Shown here: one piece after another, positions 1 through 12,900 of the stretch
Layout: every line of letters begins with the position of its first letter
How positions within the stretch are numbered: position 1 is the stretch's first letter
NCBI GenBank assembly: GCA_004009845.1
Contig: RMBW01000009.1
Coordinates: 310,001-374,000, forward strand
Origin: Davidsoniella eucalypti
Taxonomy: Eukaryota; Ascomycota; Sordariomycetes; Microascales; Ceratocystidaceae
Length of the DNA: 64,000 bases
Direction of reading: 5' to 3'
Notes under the pieces: generated by a model
The model's database searches: none
Seen by the model: only the letters and a program-made list of their open reading frames with translations
What the model was told of the DNA's origin: nothing
Program-made: the position numbers and the translations under genes

Positions 1-3000
1 TTTTTTTCTTTTCATTGTCCAGCCCCATGTGCTTGCGTTTGGAGTAAAGTGTACGGTCGTTCCCGAACTGAGATACAAGCTAATGCATGATAATTATCCT
101 GTCAAAAGTGAACATGATATAGCCCATCTTTTCTTTTCTTTCTTCTATATAACACCAAGTGCATTATTCTGTTCCTATCAAATCCCTACGCCACCAGGCT
201 TACAACTGTTCGACCATCGATATCGTTTATGCTGTAACACAGAACAATAGAACAAAAAATATGTGGGAAGGAAAATGACACCAAAAGTCCCAAGTCAGAC
301 AAAAAGACAAAATAGGCAAGCCTCTTTTCTTGCATCACATGGTGTGGATGTATTCAAAGTGAACCGCCTACAACTACATCTTAGCTGAGCTTATACTATG
401 GACAATTCAGGGCTTATGCGCTATTGTCGTTTCTCCGGCTTCCCCTTTACCACGCCGCGATCACACGACGCTATAGTCTAGATATGTCATCGAAAGAATC
501 CATCACCAAGTACTACACGTCACATATGAGGGCTTTTAGTATCAGTAAATGAGGCTGCCGTACATACATACCTCCGGCCACTTCCAGCATCATTAATAGT
601 TGTCTCTCCTCATCACAAACATAGTACTTAGGAAACGCTGCTAGAGTATAAAAAAGGAGTATGGTTGATAGCGGATACTGGTTCAATCGGCCGACTTGGT
701 GGACAGAACTCCAAAACTAAAGGGAAAAGACGACAGATTAAACCTGAGGCAAAAAAGCTCATCCGCAGAAAAGAGTCCGAGAGCCAGCCTCAGAAATGCC
801 CAGAGAAAGTATCAGGCAAGGACTATGCCTGTATGTCAACAATGTCACTTTTACCCTCTAGAATCCTCAGTGAAGTACCAAGAAGCATTCTGTAGTCTGT
901 AGCTGGGAAAACGGGTGGTCGACGTCGTGTTTCGTGTCGTCTCGTCTCGTCTGAGCTTTGATATAGCCGACTTCCCGATTTATTTTGTTTCTATATCCAT
1001 ACGGAAGAAGACGTTCTAAAAATAAGGGATGTCTAAATTCCCCGATACTCATCGAAGAAAACAGCTGTCTACATCTTAATTCACGAGATAAAACCAAAGC
1101 AAAAGACAGACGATCAGACAGCGCCATTGCATCGTTTGCTGTGTTTGTTTGCTGTGTTTTCGGAGGGCCAGAGAGGGAGTTAAAGCTCTTCCTAGCCAAG
1201 GTCGTACTTTAGTGGCCATACAAGATAAAGTAGTTGCTTGGTCTGCAAAGAATGTGCCGAGTTTACAACATCAAGATGTCGTGTTACAGTGTCCAGAGTA
1301 GCATCGGACTATCTTGATATGAACATCAACAAGATTAGCCCGAAAGCTTGGCCCAAGTCTTGTTTCTCAATGGTACGCTTTTTACAGAGAAACCATCAAA
1401 CAAGCAAATAGCCGTGTATCAGGCAAGAGAGGGCAAAAAAGGCGTGGCGAATTGAAACTTGATAAATCCCAGGCTGTAAAGGAATAAATGTGTTAATCGT
1501 AGAAATCCATGTCACAGTTATTTTCTTGCTCATCGATACATTTAAATTCAAGCCTTTGAGTTGTAAGATATAGAGTAAAGGCAGGCAGTACACAGAACTC
1601 TCGTTACAACCTTTCAGTCTTCTTATTTCTCATGATCACCCGGATACCGAAAGTAACAAACACTGTCATATCGTCATGGTCCAAGCAGCCTTGTAGTCTA
1701 ACAAGATCCACAACAGTTTCATCATTTGCCGAGAACAATTCTCTCGCCCATCGTTGCATGCCGCAGAGTACAATGCCATACAAACACAGGAGAAGAAGCT
1801 TTCTTTTTTTGCTGGCAGGAGAGTGGCAGTGGTACCGGTAGTCAAAGTAGCACTTACCTCGGGCTTAGAGGATCATAGGTCACAGGCCATCTTATACCTT
1901 GACGCAAGCTATATCTTTTGATGAAGCTCCCATCTCGTGTCGCCCCAAACACATCCTCATAGTGTCCTTGGGTCAAGCCCGTCACTTCGTTTAGTATGAG
2001 ACAGCGGTATATCCTGTGTACCTTGATGCCAGTGCGTGCAGATACAGTACGGTGTCCGCCCATCACAGGATCTTATCCCCAGAAACAAATACAGATTACA
2101 AGTACGTGCCCACTAGTACGTACATACAGATACGTAAATGCAACAAGTAGCAGGGCATAGATACGTCAAGTTTGTTAACCAGTCGGCTTAGCCACCACAT
2201 GTAGTGTTTACACAAAGCTTTCTGTATGCATTGTGACCCCTAAGGGGAATATCAACTTCGGTCAAGAGCGAATAAGGAGGATAATGCAAAATGTCAGACG
2301 CCGGTGCTTCTATTCGGACCGGCCTTCTGTGCTGCCAGGGTCACTCTGTATCTTTAGGGCTATGCAGAGTTAGCCTTGTCATTCTACATCTGTAGGTCTT
2401 AGCCTTTCTGCAGAGACTAGGTACATATACCAAGCATACCAATATACAACTGAGAAAGGACCTACATATATATGTATATGTATTTGCTGTACTATATCTT
2501 GAAAAAGCGCCCAAGCGGCTTCACTCTTGTTTTTTTTTCTCGGTATCATATCCATTCTCCCATTTCCCCCCCACGAAGGATTAAGAGTTTTCCAAAAACC
2601 AAGAGCTCGGATCACGAGGCCGGGGTTGTCTTCTATTTTACTCTCTAGACATGGGGTAGCCCCGAAAGAGAGATGATAGTTACAGAGACTAGTCCGTATC
2701 AAAAAGGATATAACGCTACAGAAAACGTAGTAGGAAATAAAACAACGAAAATAAATCTGTCTCCCCTGCTACTCTTCGATATCACTGAGGCCTTGATTAT
2801 TCTTCCTCTTTCTACTATTCTTGTCCACGAGACTATCAAAGGCAAGTCAATGTGAGTATGATAAGAAGTACGGCTGGTATTAAATAGTACTCCCAAGCTT
2901 CGATCGACCCAAGCTCGCTTACTATCATTGCACATATGTACAGATGTATATACATAGATCCTAACAATAGAAAGGGAAAAGGCACCATCAAGCATGTGTT

Positions 3001-6000
3001 TCAAGATCAAGAAAGTACATAGCGCCAATGACCAGGAGGTATGGTGTAAATCATGCCGCTAGGCTATGTTACAAAGCAATAACTACACGATGCATAGTAC
3101 CAAAGCATCTACCCAAGCAAAGGTTATACGATGATATTCCGTCTCATAGCCATATGTCGAGGCAAATATGTAAGAGCTAGAGTTGACATTCAATTTTTGA
3201 TAATGTCAATCCTAGAATTTTCTATCAAAATTTGATTATTCAATAATGTTCAGATGTAGGGTTAAGGAATATATATATATCGTGTTAGTCGCTAGGGTTA
3301 ATATAGTCCCATCTGTTAAGAATAATTTTCTTTAGGAAATAAATATTGGGGCTTTGACTACCCTTTTTTTTTCTTCATCTTCTGATACGACTTTTGAGGA
3401 GGATAGTATAAATTAGAAAAAAAAACCAAAAAACCAAAAACCAAAAAAACCAAGAGACAGAATTGGAATCCTGGAAGGGGGGACGAATGGACTGTTACGT
3501 GATCACTTCACATTTCCAACTTCCAAAGTGCTGGGTCATGGCGAAAATAGCACCCAGGAAACATTCATAATCATGCCCCTTCTTGTTCATAGCAGAAACA
3601 ACTCAAGGTGTGGGAATAGGAAACTTATTATAATAACGCAACTGTAGTCATCAGGTCTAAAGAATCCAAGAAGAGTCCCATCCATAGCATAGCTATCTGA
3701 GGATATATATTATTGATAATAATGTGGCGTGTCGTATATGCTGGGAAGAACATCAAAACATCTGGCTATAGTTTCTGGTTTCATATAGAGCTTGGTAGAT
3801 GATGGAGGTAAAAAGAAAGAATGAAAAAGTCGTCTTGCTAATCTAATCTCTCTTCATCCTGATACTTGGCTGGTAAGGTTCAAAGGACCCTCAATATTAA
3901 TTCGGGTTTAATTACTTTTATTTTTATTTTTATTATTTATTTTTAATGATTCTTTTCGGGTCACTACAGATATGTATGTTGATCCTTGTCTCCAAAAAAA
4001 TGGTAGTATAAACTCTGTAGATTAACATCCAAGCCCTGGCTAGCCATAACTTTGTTGGTATATTATATAGTCTTTGCTTCTTTGGATATGTGAATATATT
4101 ATATATATATTTATCTTACTTGCTTCTTTGACCACTAGACTTACATACATGTACTTAGCCTGGAGTTCTTACCATTGTATGAGGAGAGCAGGCAACAAGG
4201 ACAAAAGAGAACTAGACTAAGGAAAATGGGGATTAAAATAGAATGTAAACTGGATTTGCCGCCAGGACGGGATTCAAACGACTGGTTTGGGTGATTATTG
4301 ATGGATTCTAGTGTTATTGTTCCTGAATACAATCTATATATTCCAAAATTAAACATTGCTAGACAAAGACCATGAGATATCGCGGGTCGTTTCACCGACG
4401 TGGTCTATGTAAAGCTACATATAAACTTTGCTACCGTGAAAGCAACATCTGTTCTTTATTATTAGTAGCAATGGATGGCAATCGGAACTACGCCATGTTA
4501 TGTATTGCCGATTTGGTGCCGTCTGCAATAGGGAGTAATTAGCACTGTATACTTAACCAACAGTGCGTGACACTGTTAAAACAGCTGGTTGACTGGTGGA
4601 TAGTATACATATGTACATGTACAGAGGGCCTTGTCGGGTTTAGTGGTACATGCAGTGTTGACAGCATGAGTATGTGTTCTTTACTGAATTCTTGAAGGCC
4701 ATAATAGCTGCTAAAATGGGGGAACGTGGAAGTATATCATATGTTTTGTCCAACTACTGTAGAATATTTATAGAAAACAAGTGTGTCAAGGGTTTAGGTG
4801 GTCACCGCGCTAGGCTCGAAAGGGCTCAAAATACAACCGATAATTGTGCTTTACGTTAATAAACAAGTGTGCCCCCTTTTTGAATGTTATTACCTTCTTC
4901 TGTTTGAACAGTTGAACGGCATAACTTCGATAGAAGCCGGCGTAGAAGCCCAGGCCAAAAAACCGAACCAACAGGCATTAGATGCCTGGGATTATCTTTT
5001 CGTTTGTAGCACTAGAGTATACACATGTAAAAGAAAGAGACACGCGACAAAATAGGAGGATGCTGTGACATACGTGTAGTCGTAGAAGTAACGCCCGCGG
5101 CTCGACAGGTTCTTGGTGATCACGATAGCTGCTACAACTGTGGGATGTAGGTTACGCATATCAGGGTCTGCATCTGTATTAAGCTTGTCCACTATGTAGG
5201 TATTACAAGGACATATAGTACATGTATATGTATACTGATGTAATGCATATATTTCTTGTGCAAGCATGGGAATGTGTGAAATCTCTGAGTACTATAGAGC
5301 CTGTACATACATACAGCCATACATACAGCCATAGCCATACATACATATATATACACACAAGAGATCACCTGGATGGCCTTCAGAAAAGCACAAGGCGTCA
5401 CTCCACTGGAGAGCGGATAGCAATGGTCGCCGAGGAGGCAGACAGGAGCCACTATCGGCAAGATTCATGACAGGGAGAAGAAGTAGAGCTTCAAAGTAGG
5501 GCTCGCAAGGAAGAGGGAATAAGCAGAAGGGGAGAATAAAAAAAAAAGAATAAAAAAGAATAAAAAAAGAAAGAGCAAGAGAGAGAGGAACGAGCGAGCC
5601 AGAAGGGGATGAGGGCGTCAAAGACAGCATTGAGTGAGGGTGTGACAATAGTAGAATTTGACGAGCCTTGCAGTGGCTTGTCGTCCACAGAGAGACGGAT
5701 TTTGCGAAAGAAAGAGCCACGCCCTTTGAATCTGCACCCCCCTGCAAAAGCACAAAAAAGCAAGAGACTGAGGGCCGCAAAACAGACTAAGGGAAAGCAT
5801 TGGTTGGGGAAATGGATTGGCCGTCGTTGGCTCTGTTTGTTGATCGTGTTCAGGAAGAAGACGAGTTGATATCGACCGCTAAGATGGCTGAGCGTTTGGT
5901 TGATTAGACCTTCTGCTTCTCGTTGACTGAGTAAATATGTGTAGAGTAAATATATACTATGTAGAGCAAAGCATAATAAGTCTGGCAAATCTAAATCTCA

Positions 6001-6250
6001 CTGTAGGGTAGGCAGCCAAAGGGACCATCAAAGTGTGCGCTGCAAATTCCACAGAATATTTGATCGAATTTTTAATTTTTAATTCTGTAATTTTCGCATT
6101 ACTTTTTTTTTTATCCAGCGAAAAGAAAAAGGAGGGAGTTTGTTTTTTTTTTCTGGGAAAGAAAATGACCAGGATTAGGAGAGCTGTACACTCATTTATT
6201 ACGATAAATAATATCAAATAAATAAAATAAGCTACAATTAACCAAGTCTA
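1..6250. other. gene-poor A/T-rich region, no supported gene
   Basis: I see no coding region I can defend on either strand. The open frames are short, many lack an ATG, and none shows a recognisable motif or splice-joined continuation. The stretch contains simple sequence: an A-rich tract with CC interruptions near 3417-3453, T/A runs near 3905-3950, TA-rich patches near 4090-4110, a CATA-rich microsatellite at 5304-5357 and a purine-rich tract at 5515-5595. The purine tract is a C/T-rich tract on the minus strand and could be a leader or promoter element of an unrecognised transcript. Confidence 0.5.
5304..5357. repeat. CATA/TACA-type microsatellite
   Basis: Imperfect tandem tetranucleotide repeats (ACATACATACAGCCAT motif, repeated and degenerate) run into a short TA/CA dinucleotide tract. 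No coding function is seen. Confidence 0.6.
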
Positions 6251-6261
6251 GCACCGAAACT

Positions 6262-6698
6262 TTGCTGCGATTTGAAATTCAGGTTATAAGACGACCTTCC
6301 CTCCCTCCAACTGATCGATCTCTCTGGATTCATCTCGCATCTTCACTCACCACACAGCTTCTGGTCTTCTTCTCTTCTTCTCTTAATATCCACTTCCTTC
6401 TCTTCCATCAACTCTTGTTTTCCACGCAGCTTCTGCCCCAGCTTCTACCAGCCAGAACGCAATTAATACCCGGATCCGTTCCCAACTTCTACTTCTTCAC
6501 CACACCAATACAGCTTTCCGACCCGCGTCGCAGACTCTCTTTCTCGTCTCTCTATACAGTACACCGCAGTATAGAAACACCACACTGCCAGCCCCCATAG
6601 ACACTCTTCAGACCCGCACTCTTCCCCGTCAGCAAAGAGATATCCCACATTCCTTTTACTTGGTATCCCACGCGTTCTCGCCCTCAGCAGTATTTCTG
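6262..6698 (+). other. probable 5' leader exon (C/T-rich)
   Basis: This is a strongly pyrimidine-rich stretch with CTTCTCTTC-type runs, typical of fungal transcript leaders. It ends at a consensus donor GTAAGT at 6699. The following 63 bases behave like an intron: a GCTAATG branch-like site near 6745-6750 and a TAG acceptor at 6759-6761. I infer a spliced leader for the small ORF at 6834. A long open frame through this leader has no recognisable protein features, so I do not call it a gene. Confidence 0.4.
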
Positions 6699-6765
6699 GT
6701 AAGTCACTCTAAAGCTGGTATAATTCCTACTCGTGCGACATCAAGCTAATGCGACTGCTAGTTCC

Positions 6766-6790
6766 CATCTACATCTACATCTACATCTAC
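6766..6790. repeat. ATCTAC hexanucleotide tandem repeat
   Basis: About four perfect copies of a six-base unit (ATCTAC) lie directly after the inferred 5'-UTR intron and about 45 bases before the ATG at 6834. Confidence 0.7.
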
Positions 6791-6833
6791 CTGAACAGAC
6801 CACTCCCGGCACTCGCTCCATACAATAATCAAA

Positions 6834-6932
6834 ATGGCCGTCCGCGAGTCATCCAATCACTTCGTCGTCATGGGCCGTGGAGCGTACGACACAACCGGCG
6901 TCAAGAAGCCCACGCCGCCGCCTCCCAACTAA
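6834..6932 (+). CDS. candidate 32-residue microprotein
   Basis: A short ORF begins at an ATG in a strong context (CAAAATGGCC) and ends at TAA at 6930-6932. The product has 32 residues, starts MAVRESSNHF, contains a GRGAYDTTG segment and ends in a proline stretch (KPTPPPPN). It sits downstream of a C/T-rich leader with a clean 63-nt intron (6699-6761), which makes a real transcript plausible. I do not recognise the family. An alternative model splices at GTACGA (near 6882) to CTCCAG (near 6954) and gives a different short C-terminus. The same frame also stays open after the TAA for about 100 codons. It may be a functional small protein, an upstream ORF of a longer message, or chance. Confidence 0.35.
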   Translation: MAVRESSNHFVVMGRGAYDTTGVKKPTPPPPN

Positions 6933-9900
6933 GTCTGTCTTCTCCAGACTTGCGGCAGATCTGTTGCCAGAACCGCCCTGGAGGGGGCCGCCTTGATGGT
7001 GGCCTCGCCGGGCCTCTCTGCCAACACGACATCCGCTCCCAAGCGGGAGCCAGTTCCTCGGATACTCAACACGTTACGCCTATCAATGTCATCGACACGA
7101 CCACAGACCACGCCCAACTTCATCCAGGCTCCGGTCTGCGTGGTCCGGCCGACATCTCTCAAGCGTCTTCGTGGCATCCGATCTTCGCTTCGCCTCTCTA
7201 CATTTTACTTACATCCTTTTATATTCCATTCACCACAAGCGTCGACCTATTCTTAATACTCCTCCTTCGATTCTTTACAATCTTTATTTTCGATATGGGG
7301 AATCACATCCTCAGTCTACTGCGTCATTCCGACGATCCGACGCTCTTGTTTTGACTTCTGCTCCTTATACACATTCGGCTCAGTGCCTTTTCAGCTTCGC
7401 CTATTACATTTATTATTCCCTGGCCTTCAAAGAGAACAACTACTACACAGGTGTCATGGCTTCCCAGTAGCCATTGCACCATATGTTCCATCTTGATCTT
7501 CTGGAAGACAACACCCTCCACCAAAAAAGAGACTACTATTTAGATCTTGTTTAGACCTCCTGCAAAGTCTCCCATTTTACGATTTCCTCGAGACCACTTC
7601 GCCTTCTGCTCTTTGTTTGTTCTCATACACTTATTCAATGCTTTTTCCTCCCTTTTATTGTGCTACATTCTTCATGGACTTGTTGGTCCGTTTGTTTTTT
7701 GAGAAGTCTGCCTATCTTCCTATTTTCATATGGCAGTGCAAGCGGGTTTGCTTTTTTTTGTTTCCTCTTGACGGGTTTTTGGGCGTTTTCTTTTTTGCAG
7801 AAACTTATAGATTTTTTGAGATTATTTTGCTTTCGTTTTCATACATGTTGATTGTATCATATTTTTACAAAGTACACCATACGGTTTATTGTTACCTTTA
7901 CAAAATACTACTACATTATTATTACTTTGCCTAGTGCCAATACTCTGTGAATTGTTATATTGCTCTTGTGGCCTTGGCTCTGTTTGTTAGAAGAGCTGTC
8001 TTTTTAGGGAAGACCGTATTATTTGGGACATTTAATTTCCATGTCGTATTTATGCCGTGTTCCTTTGTTTTTGTGTGAGTAAAATGCAAAAGGAAGAGGT
8101 ATATTTTCTATTTTGACTGAGTGTGGCCTCATAATATCCATTTCTATGCATAGCATCCAACGGTTGACATATCTCTTACTGTTGAATTTGTTCACCGTCT
8201 TTTGTTCTTGCCATGTTGGCGCCGGATTTTCCCTTGGAACTTTGTGCGGCTTTGGAATATTTTCACTAATTGGGAACAAGGACGAGAAAGACTAGTTTTT
8301 TATTCTTCTTTTTCTTTGGAGGGCTCGCCCTAAGATGAATGTAGAAAATGTACACAACATCCTTCAAAGCACTGCTATTATACAGTATTTTTATTAAAAA
8401 AAAATAGATCTCCGGCTTTGGCATTCTCAACTGTGATTCTGTATTAGGTCGTAATGTGAAACCCAACAAGACGAGATATTTCATTTGTATGTAATCTGGT
8501 CTTGGTGACGGCTGGGCCAGTGCCGCCATTTTTAACATATCATATCAATCAGCCGACCCAAAAGTCAAGCATGAGCCTGGCTATCCGGACTGCTAGAGTT
8601 CCAGGGCAATGAATGTAAGAATTCCTGCATATTCTCGGTTCATTTCTTCGCATCATCTTTGTGTTTCTTGTCACTTCGCTGCTGTATGTGCCTAAACCCC
8701 GGATAAGGGTTTGTTTGGTTCTCTCTTGCCTCCAAAAGAAGCTCTGGCAGTGTTCGGTAGCATTTGATCTGATGTAACTCTCTAGAATGAAACACAGACT
8801 AGATATAGTAGCAAGCAATAAGTACACGCACACAGGTCTAGATGGTGTGGGACCTTTTAACAAGGCGGCCGAGATTGCCTGCAAGCCTTTGAAGCTGTAT
8901 AGCTCTATATCAATATTGCCTAGACCGCTTGATTGCTGTTTTGCTGGTTGAAGCCTGAATATACCATCACGTTGAGGAATCAACAGATTAATCAATGGTG
9001 GTGCTTGCTTTTGAGGAAATAATAAGGAATCTATTGCTATTAGCGTGCTATATTATTAATTGATTTTTGGATGAAATGAGAAGATAATGTCCCAAAAGAA
9101 TTAATGTAAAAAGAGGCAACTACCATATATCGTAACGATGCCACCCACAAAAACTAAAATTAAAAATTAAAAAAATATGGAAAAAGGGCCACAATGATAC
9201 AAGTAGTATCAGCTAACTGGTTAGTTGGCTATAATATCTGTATACATTATACTTTTAAGGAACAAGCCACACAAACCCACAATCAGTTCTGGTAAAACTG
9301 ACAGGGCTGCACAATTCCACCACATGTCATATTCATAGCCTTCCAGACTACCACCATAGACAAAGTCGGTCGTGCCTAAGCTTCTATACCGCCATCTCTG
9401 GTGCTACTATTTCTCCTCTCGTACATACATATAATGCACAATACATGCTGGCTGCGGCTCTCTACGGCGTACAATGTAACTAGCAAAGCATGGCCAGTCT
9501 ATTGTCCTCTGGCTGTGCCAATAGTAGCGATGCTAGCCTGTGACTGTCAAGCGTGGCTAGCATGGCTTTCTCCGATGCCTATTGACGTAACCGAGTCGTT
9601 CTTTTGACCACCCCTTGCTTTTGCGGAACAGTGGATGATAAGAGAGAGCAAGGCGTATTATACTGTAATCTGCTTTTCGGCCTTTTTTATCTCATGCCCA
9701 TCATCAGCTCCGAATAGTGTCTTTTTTTTGATAGGATAGCCAAACAAATCACTTTCTTGCTTGCCATAAACAGCGAGCTTAAGCGAGCCGGGTTTTAGTC
9801 AAAACGTCACAGGCACACTTTCTCAGGAAACCCACAAACGCACAGCCAAGGAGATTGAATCACTGGAAGGAAAAGAGAAAAAAAGGAAATAAAAAACAAA

Positions 9901-12900
9901 GTACAGCGGGCTGCGAATCACAAAACGGGGCTTCCACGCCGCTCGCTGGCCATGTCAAAGCCATCAACCGTAGCATATGGACTATATGTGCAGCTGTATA
10001 CTGGTACTGGCTGGCTGACTTGGCTGGATATCTAACGTCCGTTATAGCTGACTCGGACAATACGATGATGGTTCTTGGGAGAAGAAGGAAAAGACGATAC
10101 GCGGACAGGGCAAGGGATGACGGCAAGAAGCATAATGCAGGCAGAGACTGTTATGTACGTTTTACTACAACCTAGATGGAATAGTTTTTTTTCTTCCTTC
10201 GTACAGCAAATATTCAAGCATGAAGAAAAAAATAGAAACTGCATTTCGATGCTTGCATTGATACTACTGTTGATCTTTGACAGACCAAAGCAGTATTATG
10301 GGAGGAAAAGCCCATTGGCGACAACTCGACTGCGGCTAGATATTCCCCTTTCAGGCGTCAACACGACGCTAGACTGGTATTCTATGCTCTCGCTTGTCCA
10401 GAAACCTCCCTTGAATACTACAATATTGGGCAAAGAAGAGTAGGAAAAAAAATAAGAGAGGCGAGACACACAGAGCTACGCCAATAATACGACGATATAT
10501 CTGCCGACATTGGGAGCCTTTATTCAAGCCCTTGCTTTCCCAGTGCTTAACAGTCATGGTGTAGTTATGAAGGGAATAAAGGGACGAACTATGGTACATA
10601 CACTTTATATGCTGGCCGGATCACCATCAAAGCTAGAGGCGGCACTGAATAAAAGGACGTTGGCCTTCAAGTCTCGGCACTCAAGTTTAGTGCTGCTTAT
10701 ACCGACTTGTCTTCTGGCTGTAGACCTTGTCTTGCTAAGACCCATACACCAAGAGTAGCAGCTATACACCCAATAAATACCGTATTATCGTCCGCACCAT
10801 TAGCCACATCATAGAACCGTCTTAATCCACATTGGAATCTACTGCGTCTTAGCCGTGATGGTGCTCTGACACATCACCATGTGAGCCCATTGCCACGACT
10901 AGCGACAATACTAGTGCGTGTAGACTATATATGCCAAGTTCATATCAAGTATTATTGCTACTAATGCTACTTGCCAGTGCGATAGACAAGAATTATCTGT
11001 CCATATCTCATGCTTGACACTTTCCATGTACACGTCCAAGCTATAGACACGGCATTATATAATGGCCCATTTCTCATCATAATATTTGATGAGGCGGCCA
11101 TACACACAGGCTGTAGTTGGGAATCGGTGAAGATCTGTAGCATTAATAAAGTCTAACAGTTATATGGATTTGGGCTTTTTTGCATTTCTCTGGGAAAAGG
11201 GCGGTGACTAAACGTTCGTCCACAAGCCCTTAACTAAGCAAGAAATGAAGACACACAATATGGCTTTTCTATAGACAAGAATGCCTTGCCCTAAGCATTT
11301 TCGGAGAATAAACACGACATAATGCATGACAATCCACGAATTTTGGTATTGTTTATTCCAGTACTAAGGAGCGTGTATATATATGTATATATAATATGTT
11401 GCATCTATACATGTAGTTGTGGCCCTTATCCTATACTATGTAATATAGAGGCACCCATGTCGGTGTAGACGTCACACCAGACAAAAACTACCACAGTCTT
11501 TTTGGCCGCCCGTCTTTCCTCCGAGCAACGGCCGTTGCGTATAGACACGGAGCAAGCTAAGTCAGCGAGCAGCTACGGCAGTTGGAGCTGTAAATATATA
11601 TATGCCTTTCGAAGTGTGCATATAGCCTTGGAAAACAGGGCCGTTGAATCTTTGGTCACATAGGCCTGGGATCAGCTCAATCTTGGCCTGGAAGGGGATA
11701 AGTCCGGTTTATTTATTTAACCTTTTACGTCTTCATGTGGATCACGTGGATCTGACCCTAGTGGCTCGTTGATAAATTCTGGACTAGGATGTGTTTGAAT
11801 CTCCCTAGCTCTCTCTCTCTCTCTGTAGAACGTTACCGACACATATAGCTACCAGTAACATCTAGTCTGAACTTTAGATCATATCGGGCCACGTCGAAAC
11901 ATTAGAAAACCAAGAAAAACAAAGACGGAGGAGCTCCGAAGGATGAAGACTGTTCCTCCCAAGACGAAACCAAAGCCTGAGATGTGCTCAGACATCAGAC
12001 GTCGACATCATGGACTTTAAGCCGTGTATTTGAGGAGTATCAACCTGGAGATTTGTCCACCCGTAAACAGTCTTAGCTGTGGCCCTCGAGGGAATATTTT
12101 CTTTTGTTTCCCAGACCGGCCTATTCTTCGGTGATCCTGGTTGCTTTCCTTTGTTTCCTTAGACCTTGTCGTCCTGCATATTTAAAAGAACATGTGGAGA
12201 TGCCATATCCATGATGAAAAAAAAATATGAAATCCAATAGGCACCAGTAGTCCAGAAAAAATAGAAAAGTGAACAACGCATGAGAAAAAAATCTAAAAGA
12301 ATACATATATATCTGCAAAATTAGTCTTGATCTTCCGTACCATCTTTGATCCGTTCAAGCTCTTTCTCCACCCTTCTTTGTCTCGTATCTTCCGTTGAAA
12401 ATAAAAAAATAAAAAATAAAAAATAAAAGCTGTTGCAAAAGTTATGAGGAGCTAGGATGCAGAAGCCATTTTCCCATTGTGTCATAGTACAGCCAACATT
12501 CTCCATGGGCTCTGTTTCCCAAGTTTCCCCGGCTTACAGTAGCATTTTTTTCTTCTCCTGTCGATATACCATGATTCTTGGACTTATATCGAGATCTTTG
12601 GTAGACATGATCCTCCCTCCATGAACATGATAACTTGCTTTTGGGCCGCTAAGCTAAGATGATATGACGAATCTCAGATTCTCGCCTTTTTTTTTTCTCC
12701 TGCCTTGCTCCCCCGAGCTTCGTGAAGAGAAGTTGCTACTAATATTGGCCTCCTAGAAGGCCAACCATTAGCCAAGAATCGACGCTACCGGACGGAGAAA
12801 ACAGAAGATAAAGGATCAGACGAACAACACATCATCGTACATTACATTACATGGCTGGCTATAACAGAGCAGCCCTTGTTACATGCTACCATACATATAC

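Noticed and set aside
4255..4300. GGGATTCAAAC resembling a tRNA B box
   Set aside because: The flanking stem does not pair and no cloverleaf is found on either strand.
5491..5988. 165-codon minus-strand open frame with Leu/Phe/Ser runs
   Set aside because: It arises from a purine-rich tract read on the opposite strand. No domain or splice support.
8549..8995. 148-codon minus-strand open frame
   Set aside because: Begins at TTG, has no recognisable motif and lies in the gene desert.
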